A stretch of 64,000 bases of DNA from Torymus aiolomorphi (taxonomy: Eukaryota; Arthropoda; Insecta; Hymenoptera; Torymidae), in the NCBI GenBank assembly GCA_036365515.1, contig CM070874.1, positions 97,818,442 through 97,882,441 of the forward strand, in the 5' to 3' direction. The notes beneath the pieces were generated by a model that was not told the origin of the DNA, did no database searches, and saw only the letters and a program-made list of their open reading frames with translations. This document shows, one piece after another, positions 11,171 to 22,560 of this stretch. Made by a program: the position numbers and the translations under genes. Numbering within the stretch: position 1 is the first letter of the stretch; each line of letters starts with the position of its first letter.

Positions 11171-13135
11171 ATGCCGAGAATGTTACTAAATTAGTTGAAA
11201 ACCAAATAAATTTCGTTAAAAAATTGCTATCTAGTGTAGGTAACTAATTCCAATTAATCTCCAAGCTATGGAATTTGACAACGACTTTATATCGCCTCTA
11301 CCGGCTCCACTTTTATGGTAGATTATGCGGCACACATTGGTTGAGAGAAGGAGGTGCCAAAAGCCGTAATGTTAGGTGATCATCAATCTTAAAGATATTT
11401 ATAATATACTGGAATACTTATAATGACTTCTATATTCTATACACTAAATTAATATCACAAAATTGTGCAACCGATGGGCTAAGACGATTTTTCAACAACT
11501 CTAAAAACTGAAAGTTCGGAATATATTATAGTATTCTTATTGAATAACATTAATTTATTCCATCAACATAAGTAAATTAATTTATTGAGCCATTATATTG
11601 AATACGAATAGGTATCATATTTATCTGCAAGCAAATTAAAACTAGAATATGCACGATCAATCTAGTCGCGATAAGGCTGTGCCGTTTTCACTATCAGTGT
11701 AAATGAGCTTCTGAGATAAGTGTACACGTCCGAGAGAATTCGAAAATATTCGCATTTGATATACATTGTTGAGTAGAATGAAACTGAGTTAGCTAATACC
11801 AAATAAATTGTGTTAAAAAATTGTTATCTACTGTAGGTAACTAATTCCAATTAATCTACAAGATTTGGAATTTGACTACGAATTTATATCGCCTCTACCG
11901 ACTCCACTTTTATGGGAGATTATGCAGCACACATTGGTTGAGAGAAGGAGGTGCCAAAAGCCGTAATGTTAGGTGATCATCAATCTTAAAGATATTTATA
12001 ATATACTCCAATAATTATAATGACCACTTCTTTCATTGTATTATTCTATACACTAAATTAATATCTTCTTCTTTCATTGTATTATTCTATACACTAAATT
12101 AATATCACACAATTATCCAACCAATGTGCAAAGACGTTTTTTCAACAACTCTAAAAACTCAAAGTTCGGAATATATTATAGTATTCTGACTGAATAACAC
12201 TGATTTATTCCATCTACATAAGTAAAATAATTTATTGTGCCATTTTATTGAATACGAATACGTATCATATTTATCTACAAGCCAATTAAAACTACAATAT
12301 GCACGATCAATTTGGTCGCGAAAAGGCGGTGTCGTTTTCACTGGCAGGGGAAATAAGCTTCTGATATAAGTGTACGCGTCCTAAAGAATTATTAGAAAAT
12401 ATGACCTTTAAATATATATTGGTGAGTAGAATCTTATCAAATTGGTTGGAAACGAAATAAATTTTGTTAAAAAATTGTTATCTAGTGTAGGTAATTATTT
12501 CCAATTAATCTCCAAGGTATGGAATTTGACCACGACTTTATATCGCTGCTACCGACTCCACTTTTATGGTAGATTATGCAGCACACATATGGCTGGGAGA
12601 AGGAGGTGGCAATTTTATACAGGTATTTGTGGGGATGGTATATATCGGTAACCGTAGGTGATCTTCAATCTTAAAGATATTTATAATACAATGAAATAAT
12701 TATAGTGACCAATTCTTTCATTTTATTATTCTAAACACTAAATTAATATCACATATATTATGCAACCGATGGGTAAAGGCGATTTTTAATAACGCTAAAA
12801 ACTGAAATTTCGGAATATTTATTATAGTATTGTGACTGAATAATATTAATTTATTCCATCTACATATGTAAATTAATTTATTGATCCATTTTATTGAATA
12901 GGAATAGGTATCATATTTATCTACATTAAAATTAAAACTTCAATATGGATGATCTGTGTGGTCGCGAAAAGGCGTTGTCGTTTTTACTGACAGTGGAAAT
13001 GAGCTTCTGACATAAGTGTACACATCCGAGATAATTAACTAGAAAATACTCGTATTAGATATATATTATTGAGTAGAATAATGTTACGAAATTAGTTGTA
13101 AATAAAATAAATTTTGTTAAAAAGTTGTTATCTAG
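11171..13135 (+). repeat. Satellite monomers (~600-650 bp), about three copies
   Basis: Head-to-tail monomers share landmark words in the same order: CTCCAAGGTATGGAATTTGA, CCACTTTTATGGTAGATTATG, CTTAAAGATATTTATAATAT, CTATACACTAAATTAATATC, GAAAGTTCGGAATATATTAT, TAAGTGTACACGTCCGAGAG and AAAAATTGTTATCTAGTGTA. Neighbouring monomers differ visibly from each other. A local 50-bp duplication (TTCTTTCATTGTATTATTC) lies at about 12010-12090. Confidence 0.9.
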
Positions 13136-13654
13136 TGTTACGTGTGCGTAGTAAGCACAAGGTGTCGAGGCGAATCGGGTTGAATCGAGCAACATGAGGA
13201 TGACTCAATTCAAGACGTGCACCGGCTTGGGTAGCTCAGTGGTCAGAGCACTCGTCGCGAAAACGAAGTTCCGAGGTTCAAGTCCACACTGAAAAAACTC
13301 TGGCACGAGAGACGTGTTTATTCCGTTACCGAGGTCGTCTTAAGGTTATGTACGTCTGTTATCCCGCGCGGCAAATCTGTTGTGCGGCAAGGGCGCTCTG
13401 CCGTCCCTTTTTCGGGGCGTCTGCTTAACCGCCATGTAGCGCACTCGTCTCGGCACGTCTCTTACCCCGACAGGGACGTGACAGCTCCCTTAGCAGGAAC
13501 AACAGACATACGCAATCGTTGGGGCGACCTCTGTTTTCGTTTTGGAACGTCTTGTGTGCCAGAGTTTTTTCAGTGCACGCCGAGTTACGCCGTGCTATTT
13601 TTTATCGAGTCATCCCCCATTTATTTATTCATCTGCGATTACTAAATCGTAACA
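13136..13654 (+). mobile_element. tRNA-like 228-bp element, type 1, split by a nested insertion
   Basis: The element has inverted ends TGTTACG...CGTAACA and is flanked by CTAG on both sides. Empty monomers read TATCTAGTGTAGG at the same place, so CTAG is the likely target duplication. Inside is a tRNA-like sequence with a pol III box A (TAGCTCAGTGGTCAGAGCA, from about 13233) and box B (GGTTCAAGTCC, 13275-13285). The D arm pairs perfectly (GCTC/GAGC). The loop lacks the usual T33, so this is probably not a working tRNA. A TTTTTT run follows after the nested insertion. The original 228 bp are interrupted at 13287 by a 289-bp miniature element. Confidence 0.75.
13287..13575. mobile_element. CACTA-like miniature inverted-repeat element, 289 bp
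   Basis: It has perfect 20-bp terminal inverted repeats, starting CACTGAAAAAACTCTGGCAC and ending with the reverse complement, plus weaker pairing for several bases inward. The flanks show a 2-bp CA duplication relative to the other seven tRNA-like elements, which are uninterrupted here. CACTG...CAGTG ends with a short duplication suggest the CACTA (EnSpm/Mirage-like) group; that grouping is an inference. It encodes nothing recognisable, so it would depend on a transposase elsewhere. Confidence 0.8.
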
Positions 13655-14632
13655 CTAGTTTAGGTAATTAATTGCAATTAATCTCCAAGGTATGGAATTT
13701 GACCATGATTTTATATTGCCACTACCGACTCCACTTTTATGATAGATTATGCAGCACACATAGGGTTGTGAAAAGAAAGTGCCAAAAGCGGTAATGTCAG
13801 GTGATCTTCAATCTTAAAGATATTTATAATATACTGGAATATTTATAATGACCGCGTCTTTCATTATATTATTATATGCAATAAATTAATATCACACAAT
13901 TATGCAACCGATGGGCAAAGACGATTTTTCAGCTTCTCTAAAAACTGAAAGTTCGGAATATATTATAGTATTCTGACTGAATTACATTGATTTATTCCAT
14001 CTACATAAGTAAATTAATTTATTGTGCCATTTTATTGAATACGAAAAGATATCATATTTCTATACAATGAAATTAAAACTACAATATGCACGATCTGTGT
14101 GGTTGCGAAAAGTCGGTGTCGTTTTTACTGACAGTGGTAATGAGCTTCTGACATAAGTGTACACGTCCGAGACAATTAATTCGAAAATATTCACATTAGA
14201 TATATATTGTTCAGTAGAATCTTACTAAATTACTTGAAAACCAAATAAATTTTGTTAAAAAATTGTTATCTAGTATAGGTAACTAAATCCAATTAATCTC
14301 CAAGCTATGGAATTTGACCACAACTTTATAACGCCTCTACGGACTCCACTTTTATGGTAGATTATGCAGCACACATTGGTTGCGAGAAGGAGGTGGCAAT
14401 TTTGTACATGTATTTGTGGTGACGGTACATATCGGTAATCTTAGGTGATCTTCAATCTTAAAGATATTTATAATATACTGAAATATTTATAATGATTATA
14501 AATATTTATAATGAAACCAATTCTTTCATTTTATTATTCTATACACTAAATTAATATCACACAATTATGCAACCGATGGGCAAAGTCGATTTCTCAACAA
14601 CTCTAAAAACTGAAAGTTCGGAATATATTATA
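13655..14632 (+). repeat. Satellite monomers flanking Tc1 copy 1
   Basis: About 1.6 monomers. Compared with the matching stretch at 22561-26247, about 2.7 kb is missing. The junction lies near 13930-13960, where sequence like 22840 switches to sequence like 25590. A small duplication of ATTTATAATGATTATAAAT lies near 14490. Confidence 0.85.
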
Positions 14633-16327
14633 CAGTGCGTTCCAAAACTATAGAAACACCTAGCTGTAACACGATTAACGTAGCGTAGACCTTGCAAATG
14701 ATATAATAACCGGGCCAATCTTCCTTTAACATATTTTAAACATGAAATTTGAACGAAATCATTTGTTTCAAGGGATTAAAAGACATCAAAATATTTTTTT
14801 TATTCACTTTATTTAAAAAATAAACCAATTATCATTAATTTCGCCGTCCCACAACTATAGAAACACTATAAAAATTCGCTATTAAACTGATTAATACTTC
14901 TATTTTTATTTATAGTTTTTATTAAATTGTTATCAAATAATATAAAATTGACTATTTTTATGTATAGAATATATTTATTTTCAGAAGATAGTCGACTTTT
15001 TCTTAATAACTTATCAAATAATTTAATTTTCAACTGCGTTTTTACACAATAGTTTATATAACAAATATTTTAATCTTATTTTGGCTTATAAAATTAATTT
15101 TTTATGTATGTTTATGTTTATAATTTCGCTATCTGTTACTCGCAGCCCAGTTTATATGTGTTTTAAAGACGATTACCAGTAACCATTTCTAAATCATCGG
15201 TACATCGAGTATTGCAACAATCTACTGTTAGCACTAGACAAAAAATGCAGAAAGCTCCGAGATTACTGCCAAGACATAAAGATGCTAGACTCGAGTTTGC
15301 TAAATTGAATATGAATACAAACTTTAAAATGGTAAATAATTATTAACATTTTAGATTAACGAAAAACTGTAATGATTTTTAATTTTTAAGGTGGTATTCT
15401 CAGATGAAAAAAAATTTAACATTGACGGACCAGATGGAGTGCACTCTTATTGGAGAGATTTACGAAAAAATCCCCAATACTTTTCCCGTAGAAATTTTGG
15501 TGGTGGTAGCTTAATGGTATGGGGAGCATTTAGTTTTCATGGAATCTTACCGTTGGCATTTCCATCTTGCAAAATGAATTCAGCAGAGTACATTTGTGTG
15601 TTGGAAACTAATTTATTACCTTTTTTGGACAGCAATGAACATTTAGATCTAATTTTTCAACAAGACAATACGGCAATACATGGAAGTCGGGAAACAAAAC
15701 AATGGGTAACTGATAATGACATCTTAGTTTTAAAATGGCCTGCGTGTTCTCCGGACATGAACCCAGTAGAAAATCTTTGGGGTATTCTTGTTCGTGAAGT
15801 GTATGCCGATAATAAACAATACAATTCTGTTCGAGAGTTAAAAAATGCAGTCCTGCAAGCATGGCGAGCGATTGATGTAAATACCATAAATAAATTGGTC
15901 GCCAGTATGCAGAGCCGTATTTTTGAATTAATAAAAAACAAAGATGGGCCAACAAAGTACTAAAATTTATTTATTTTATGTATTAAATTATTCAAATTTG
16001 TATTATTTTGTATAAAATTAATGTAAACTAATATTTTATAAATAATTAATGAAAATGAATAGAAGTATTACTCAGTTTAATAGCGAATTTTTATACTGTT
16101 TCTATAGTTATGGGACGGCGAAATTAATGATAATTTGTTTATTTTTTAAATAAAGTGAAAAAAAAATATTTTGATGTCTTTTAATCCCTTGAAACAAATG
16201 ATTTCGTTCAAATTTCATGTTTAAAATATGTTAAAGAAAGATTGGCCCTGTTATTATATCATTTGCAAGGTCTACGCTACGTTTATCGTGTTACAACTAG
16301 GTGTTTCTATAGTTTTGGGACGCACTG
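14633..16327 (+). mobile_element. Tc1-type transposon copy 1 (1695 bp, long inverted repeats)
   Basis: The ends are CAGTGCGTTCCAAAACTATA and its inverted counterpart, flanked by TA on both sides. The empty monomer reads ATATATTATAGTATTCTGAC here. The inverted repeats are about 270 bp long. Each holds two related words, an outer CCAAAACTATAGAAACACC and an inner CCCACAACTATAGAAACAC about 210 bp further in. This is the IR/DR arrangement of transposase-binding sites known in some Tc1 elements. The internal part carries the transposase exons. Confidence 0.92.
15167..15963 (+). CDS. Tc1-type DD34E transposase, N-terminally truncated, with one intron (copy 1)
   Basis: The coding exons are 15167-15331 and 15391-15963. 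The 59-bp GT...AG phase-0 intron (15332-15390) must be removed, because reading through it meets TAA at once. Exon 1 gives ISKSSVHRVLQQS, resembling the second helix-turn-helix of Tc1 transposases, then LLPRHKDARLEFAK. Exon 2 holds the DDE_3 catalytic domain. Its first Asp is in VFSDEKKFNIDG (residue 5 of exon 2), the second in IFQQDNTAIH (residue 92), and the Glu in SPDMNPVENLWG (residue 127), with exactly 34 residues between the last two. The protein would cut and paste the element at TA sites. The first helix-turn-helix and an ATG are not visible upstream: a stop lies just before 15167 and the DNA there is AT-rich. The element is therefore probably internally deleted or has an unrecognised first exon. 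Catalytic residues are intact. Confidence 0.85.
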
Positions 16328-16640
16328 TAGTATTATGACTGAATAACATTAATTTATTCCATCTACATAAGTAAATTAATTTATTGATCCATTTTATTGA
16401 ATACGAATAGGTATCATATTTATCTACAATAAAATTAAAACTACAATGTGCATGATCTGTGTGGTCGCGAAAAGGCGTTGTCGTTTTTACTGACAGTGGA
16501 AATGAGCTTCTGACATAAGTGTACATATCCGAGATAATTAACTAGAAAATACTCGTATTAGATATATATATTATTGAGTGGAATAATGTTACGAAATTAG
16601 TTGTAAATAAAACAAATTTTGTTAAGAAGTTGTTATCTAG
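16328..16640 (+). repeat. Satellite monomer remainder after Tc1 copy 1
   Basis: It resumes the monomer exactly at the TA target site and continues to the next tRNA-like element. Identical context is seen at 27943, 33865 and 45482. Confidence 0.9.
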
Positions 16641-16868
16641 TGTTACGTGTGCGTAGTAAGCACAAGGTGTCGAGGCGAATCGGGATGAATCGAGCAACAT
16701 GAGGATGACTCAATTCAAGAGCTGCATCAGCTTCGGTAGCTCAGTGGTCAGAGCACTCTTCGCGAAAAAGAAGTTCCGAGGTTCAAGTCCACGCCGAGTC
16801 ACGCCGTGCTATTTTTTATCGAGTCATCCTCGATTTATTTATTCATCTCCGATTATTAAATCGTAACA
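16641..16868 (+). mobile_element. tRNA-like 228-bp element, type 2
   Basis: It has the same ends (TGTTACG/CGTAACA) and CTAG flanks as type 1. The tRNA-like part (16730-16800) begins GCTTCGG and pairs 6 of 7 with CCGAGTC as an acceptor stem. The anticodon-type stem is CTCTT/AAGAA instead of CTCGT/ACGAA. It is followed by a T6 run typical of pol III termination. Confidence 0.75.
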
Positions 16869-19640
16869 CTAGTTTAGGTAATTAATTGCAATTATTCTCC
16901 AAGGTATGGAATTTGTCCACGTCTTTATATTGCCACTCCCGACTCCACTTTTATGGTAGATTATGCAGCACACATAGGGTTGTGAAAAGGAAGTGCCAAA
17001 AGCGGTAATGTTAGGTGATCTTCAATCTTAAAGATATTTATAATATACTGGAATATTTATAATGACCGCATCTTTCATTATATTATTATATGCACGAAAT
17101 TAATATCACACAATTATGCAACCGATGGGGAAAGACGATTTTTCAACTTCTTTAAAAACTGAAAGTTCGGAATATAATATAGTTTTCATAACGTCTCCAC
17201 TTTTATGGTAGATTATGCAACACACATATGGTAGCGAGAAGGAGGTGGCAATATTGTACAGGTATTTGTGGGAACGGTAGATAGCGGTAATCTTAGGTGA
17301 TGTTCAATCTCAAAGATATTTATAATATAATGAAATATTTATAGTGACCACTTCTTTCATTGTATTATTCTATACACTAAATTAATATTACACAAGTATG
17401 CACCCAATGGGCAGAGAAGATTTTTCACCAACTCTAAAAATTGAAAGTTTGTACCATATTATAGTATTCTAACTATATAACACTAATTTATTCCATGTAC
17501 GCAAGTTCATTGATTAGTGGATAATTCTATTGAATACGAATAGGTATCATATTTATCTACAAGCAAATTAAAACTACAATATGCACTATCAATTTGGTCG
17601 CGAAATGGCGGTGTCGAATTCACTGGCAGGGGAAATGAGCTTCTGACATAAGTGTACACGTCCGAGAGAATTATTAGAAAATATTCGCTTTAACTATTTA
17701 TTTTTGTGTAGAATTTTACTAAATTAGTCGAAAACCAAATAAATTTCGTTAAAAAATTTGTTCTCTAGTTTAGGTTATTTATTCCAATTATCTCCAAGGT
17801 ATGGAATTGGACAACGGCTTTATATCGCCTCTATCGACTCCACTTTTATGGTAGATTATGCACCACACAAAGGGTTGCGAAAAGGCGGTGCCAAATGCGG
17901 TAATGTTAGGTGATCTTCAATCTTAAAGATATTTATAATATCCTGGAATATTTATAATGACCACTTCTTTGATTGTATTAGTATATGCACATACTTAATA
18001 TCACACAATTGTGCAACCGATGGGCAAAAGACGATTTTTCAACAAACTTTAAAAATTGAAAGTTCGGAATATATTATAGTATTCTGACGGAATAACATTG
18101 ACTTTTCCATCTACATAAGTAAATTAATTTATTGAGCCATTTTATTGAACACAAATTGGTATCATATTTATCTACAAGCAAATTAAAACTACAATATGCA
18201 CGATCTCTGTGGCCGCGAAAAGGAGGTGTCGTTTCACTGGCAGTGGAAATGAGCTTCTAACATAAGTGTAGACGTCCGAGAGAATTACTAGAAAATATTC
18301 GCTTTAAATATATATTGTTGAGTAGAATGTTACTAAATTAGTAGAATAAGAAATAAATTTTGGTTAAAAAATTGTTATCTAGCGTAGGTAATTAATTTCA
18401 ATTAATCTCCAAGGTATGAAATTTGACCACGACTTTATATCGCCTCTACCGACTCCACTTTTATGGTAGATTGTGCAGCACACATATGGTTGGGAGACGG
18501 ACGTGGCAATTTTGTACAGGTATTTGTAGGGACGGTACATATCGGTAATCTTAGGTGATCTTCAATCTTAAAGATATATAATACAATGAAATATTTATAG
18601 TGACCACTTCTTTCATTTATTATTCTATACAATAAATTAATATCACAGAATTATTCAATCGATGGGCAAAGACGATTTTTCAACGATTCTAAAAACTGAA
18701 AGTTCGAAATATATTAGAGTATTCTGACTGATTAACATTGATTTATTGCATCTACATAAGTAAATTAATTTATTGAGCGATTTTATTGAACACAAATAGG
18801 TATCATGTTTATCTACAAGCAAATTAAAACTACACTATGCACGATCAATTTGGTTACGAAAAGCGGGTGCCGTTTTCACTGGCAGTGGAAATGAGCTTCT
18901 GACATAAGTTTACGCGTCCGAGAGAATTATTAGAAAATATGCGCTTTAAATATATATTGGTGAGTAGAATCTTATTAAATTAGTTGAAAACGAAATAAAT
19001 TCTGTTAAAAAATTGTTATCTAGTGTAGGTAATTAATTCCAATTAGTCTTCAAGATATGGAATATGACCACGACTTTATATCGCGTCTATCGACTTGCCA
19101 TTTATGTAGAATATGCGGCACACATAGGGTTGCGAAAAGGATGTGCCAAAACCCGTAATGTTAGGTAATCTTCAATCTTAAAGATATTTACAATATACTG
19201 GAATATTTATAATGACCACTTCTTTCATTGTATTATTCTATACACTAAATTAATATCACACAATTATGCAACCGATGGGCAAACGCGATTTTTCAACCAC
19301 TCTCAAAACTGAAAGTTCGGAATATATTATAGTATTGTAATTGAATAAGATTAATTTAGTCCATCAACATAAGTAAATTAATTTATTGAACGATTTTATT
19401 GAATACCAAAAGATATCATATTTATCTACAATGAAATTAAAACTCCAATATGCACTATCAATCTAGTCGCGAAATGGCGGTGTCGTTTATACTGACAGTG
19501 GAAATGAGCTTCTGACATAAGTGTACACGTTCGAGACAATTAATTCGAAAATATTCGCATTAGATATATATTGTTGAGTGGAATGTTACTAAATTAGTTG
19601 AACACCAAATAAATTTTGTTAAAAAATTGTTATCTAGTGT
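16869..19640 (+). repeat. Satellite monomers, about 4.5 copies
   Basis: Head-to-tail ~580-645-bp monomers. A truncated one (ending in TTTTCATAACGTCTCC near 17190) is joined directly to the next, a junction shared by all modules. No genes are seen. Confidence 0.9.
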
Positions 19641-20060
19641 AGGTAATTAATTCGAATTAATGCCCAGTATTCGCATTAGGTGTTTATTTTTTAGTAGAAA
19701 TTACCTTTGTTAGTTGAAAACCAACAAAATCGTGATAATAAATGATTTTCTAGTAAAAGTAAATAATTACAATTAATGTCGAAGATAAGGAATATGTTCG
19801 GGTCTACCGACTCGACGTTTATGGTAGATTATGCAGCACACATAGGGTCGCGGAAAGGAGATGCCAATGTTCTACAGGTTGATGTTAGAAAGCGGGAATT
19901 ATAGGTGTTCCTGAATGCTAGCGACATTGTCAATATAATGAATTAAATAATTAGCTCTTTTATCATTGTAAGATTCTATACTCTATATTAATATTACATA
20001 ATTATGGAACCAATGTGTAAAGACGATTATTCAACAAATTTAAATACTGAAAGTGTATAA
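19641..20060 (+). repeat. Spacer E, module B copy 1
   Basis: AT-rich, non-monomeric, directly before the minisatellite. It is nearly identical to the copies at 37180 and 48160. Confidence 0.85.
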
Positions 20061-20520
20061 TATTCAGGAAGCTTAAGGAGTTTTTTCGTGATCCGAGTGG
20101 AAGTTTGAGGAGTTTTCAGAAGTTTGAGAAGCCTCTTCAAACTTCCTCAGCACTCGCCTAGATGTTTGGGGAGCTCTTCAGGAGGAAGTCCGTAATTTTG
20201 AGGTGCTTCTCAATCATTATTCCGGAAATTTGATGTGTATCCATAAAAATTACAATACACCTCCTTAAACTCCCATGAGTGTACCGTACACCTCCTCAAT
20301 CATCCAAGAGTGTACTGCAAGCCTCCTCAAACTTCGAAGGGTGTACTGCTAACCTCCTCAAACTTCCAAGAGTGTACTGCTAACCTCCTCAATAATATAA
20401 GAGTGTACTACAAACCTCCTCAAACTTCCAAAAGTCTACTGCTAACCTCCTCAAACTTCCAAGAGTGTACTGCTAACCTCCTCAAACTTCCAAGAGTGTA
20501 CCGTTACCCTTCTTAAACTA
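20061..20520 (+). repeat. 31-bp minisatellite M, module B copy 1
   Basis: A reversed leading half is followed by seven to eight direct 31-bp units. The 31-bp period shifts frame with each unit, and much of the array has no stop on the plus strand. Confidence 0.9.
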
Positions 20521-21060
20521 CCGTGGTCGAAATTTCAATAACATTCTGTCAAATTTCACGAATATTATATATAACGTTTAATTGTACAAATATGCAATCA
20601 ACAAACAGGCACACTGTACTACAGAAGACATCGACTATTTCTTTATACAATTTGAGAATTTGAGATAGTCTATTTCCATGAATCGATCTCCAATGTTTCG
20701 AAAACGAAATCTAATCTCGGAAGGAGTAAAAGAAAGTTCAAGTACGACGCGCCTAGCACGCTGTCCCTTATAAAATTTGAGAGTTCGAAATAATCTATTT
20801 CTGGCTTCCAAACTCGTAATCGATCTCGTAACCTCGAAAGAAATCGAGAAAGAGCTCTTCAATAAAATAATTTCTTGAATTGAGATTAAAGATGTTAGGG
20901 CGATTTATGGTTTCTTAAGAATTTCTTGAAACTTGCAGGGTAGACTCTTATTGCTACTATGCACAACATCTGCAAATTTCAGAAAGTCTAGCTATCCGTA
21001 TCTGAGATATAAGCTCCGAAAGATACAAAAATTAACACTTATGAGCTAGTCGACATGCCG
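20521..21060 (+). repeat. Block F, module B copy 1
   Basis: Full-length block, from the TTTCACGAATATTATATATA start to GTCGACATGCCGAG. The same block is interrupted at 49085 in the last module. Confidence 0.88.
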
Positions 21061-22332
21061 AGAATGTTACTAAATTAGTTGAAAACCAAATAAATTTTGT
21101 TAAAAAATTGCTATCTAGTGTAGGTAACTAATTCCAATTAATCTCCAAGCTATGGAATTTGACAACGACTTTATATCGCCTCTACCGGCTCCACTTTTAT
21201 GGTAGATTATGCGGCACACATTGGTTGAGAGAAGGAGGTGCCAAAAGCCGTAATGTTAGGTGATCATCAATCTTAAAGATATTTATAATATACTGGAATA
21301 CTTATAATGACTTCTATATTCTATACACTAAATTAATATCACAAAATTGTGCAACCGATGGGCTAAGACGATTTTTCAACAACTCTAAAAACTGAAAGTT
21401 CGGAATATATTATAGTATTCTTATTGAATAACATTAATTTATTCCATCAACATAAGTAAATTAATTTATTGAGCCATTATATTGAATACGAATAGGTATC
21501 ATATTTGTCTGCAAGCAAATTAAAACTAGAATATGCACGATCAATCTAGTCGCGATAAGGCTGTGCCGTTTTCACTATCAGTGTAAATGAGCTTCTGAGA
21601 TAAGTGTACACGTCCGAGAGAATTCGAAAATATTCGCATTTGATATACATTGTTGAGTAGAATGATACTGAGTTAGCTAATACCAAATAAATTGTGTTAA
21701 AAAATTGTTATCTACTGTAGGTAACTAATTCCAATTAATCTACAAGATTTGGAATTTGACTACGAATTTATATCGCCTCTACCGACTCCACTTTTATGGG
21801 AGATTATGCAGCACACATTGGTTGAGAGAAGGAGGTGCCAAAAGCCGTAATGTTAGGTGATCATCAATCTTAAAGATATTTATAATATACTCGAATAATT
21901 ATAATGACCACTTCTTTCATTGTATTATTCTATACACTAAATTAATATCACACAATTATCCAACCAATGTGCAAAGACGTTTTTTCAACAACTCTAAAAA
22001 CTCAAAGTTCGGAATATATTATAGTATTCTGACTGAATAACACTGATTTATTCCATCTACATAAGTAAAATAATTTATTGTGCCATTTTATTGAATCCGA
22101 ATACGTATCATATTTATCTACAAGCCAATTAAAACTACAATATGCACGATCAATTTGGTCGAGAAAAGGCGGTGTCGTTTTCACTGGCAGGGGAAATGAG
22201 CTTCTGACATAAGTGTACACATCCGAGATAATTAACTAGAAAATACTCGTATTAGATATATATTATTGAGTAGAATAATGTTACGAAATTAGTTGTAAAT
22301 AAAATAAATTTTGTTAAAAAGTTGTTATCTAG
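21061..22332 (+). repeat. Satellite monomers, about two copies
   Basis: Monomers lie between block F and the next tRNA-like element. The same set is seen at 38601-39869 and 61331-62604. Confidence 0.9.
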
Positions 22333-22560
22333 TGTTACGTGTGCGTAGTAAGCACAAGGTGTCGAGGCGAACTGGGTTGAATCGAGCAACATGAGGATGA
22401 CTCAATTCAAGAGGTGCACCGGCTTGGGTAGCTCAGTGGTCAGAGCACTCGTCGCGAAAACGAAGTTCCGAGGTTCAAGTCCACGCCGAGTCACGCCGTG
22501 CTATTTTTTATCGAGTCATCCCCCATTTATTTATTCATCTGCGATTATTAAATCGTAACA
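22333..22560 (+). mobile_element. tRNA-like 228-bp element, type 1
   Basis: An uninterrupted type-1 copy with CTAG flanks. The tRNA-like part (22422-22492) has boxes A and B and is followed by a T6 run at about 22504. It shows the empty site for the CACTA-like insertion found at 13287. Confidence 0.78.

Larger units (their letters stand above)
13136..16640 (+). repeat. Higher-order module A, first copy (shortened to 3505 bp)
   Basis: It has the same order as the full A modules (tRNA-like element, monomers, Tc1, monomer), but about 2.7 kb of monomers are missing and 291 bp of nested insertion are added. The full modules measure 5922-5927 bp. Confidence 0.85.
16641..22332 (+). repeat. Higher-order module B, copy 1 (5692 bp)
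   Basis: The order is type-2 tRNA-like element, monomers (16869-19640), spacer E (19641-20060), minisatellite M (20061-20520), block F (20521-21060), monomers (21061-22332). It has exactly the same length as the copy at 34178-39869. Confidence 0.9.

Noticed and set aside
13382..13645. 87-codon frame across the CACTA-like element
   Set aside because: It crosses the end of the miniature element into the tRNA-like element, so it cannot be an ancestral gene of either.
15608..15955. 115- and 94-codon minus-strand frames inside the Tc1 elements
   Set aside because: They are antisense shadows of the DD34E catalytic exon.
16272..16526. 84-codon frame repeated after each Tc1 copy
   Set aside because: It spans the transposon end and satellite monomer, so it arose by chance at the junction and was copied with the module.
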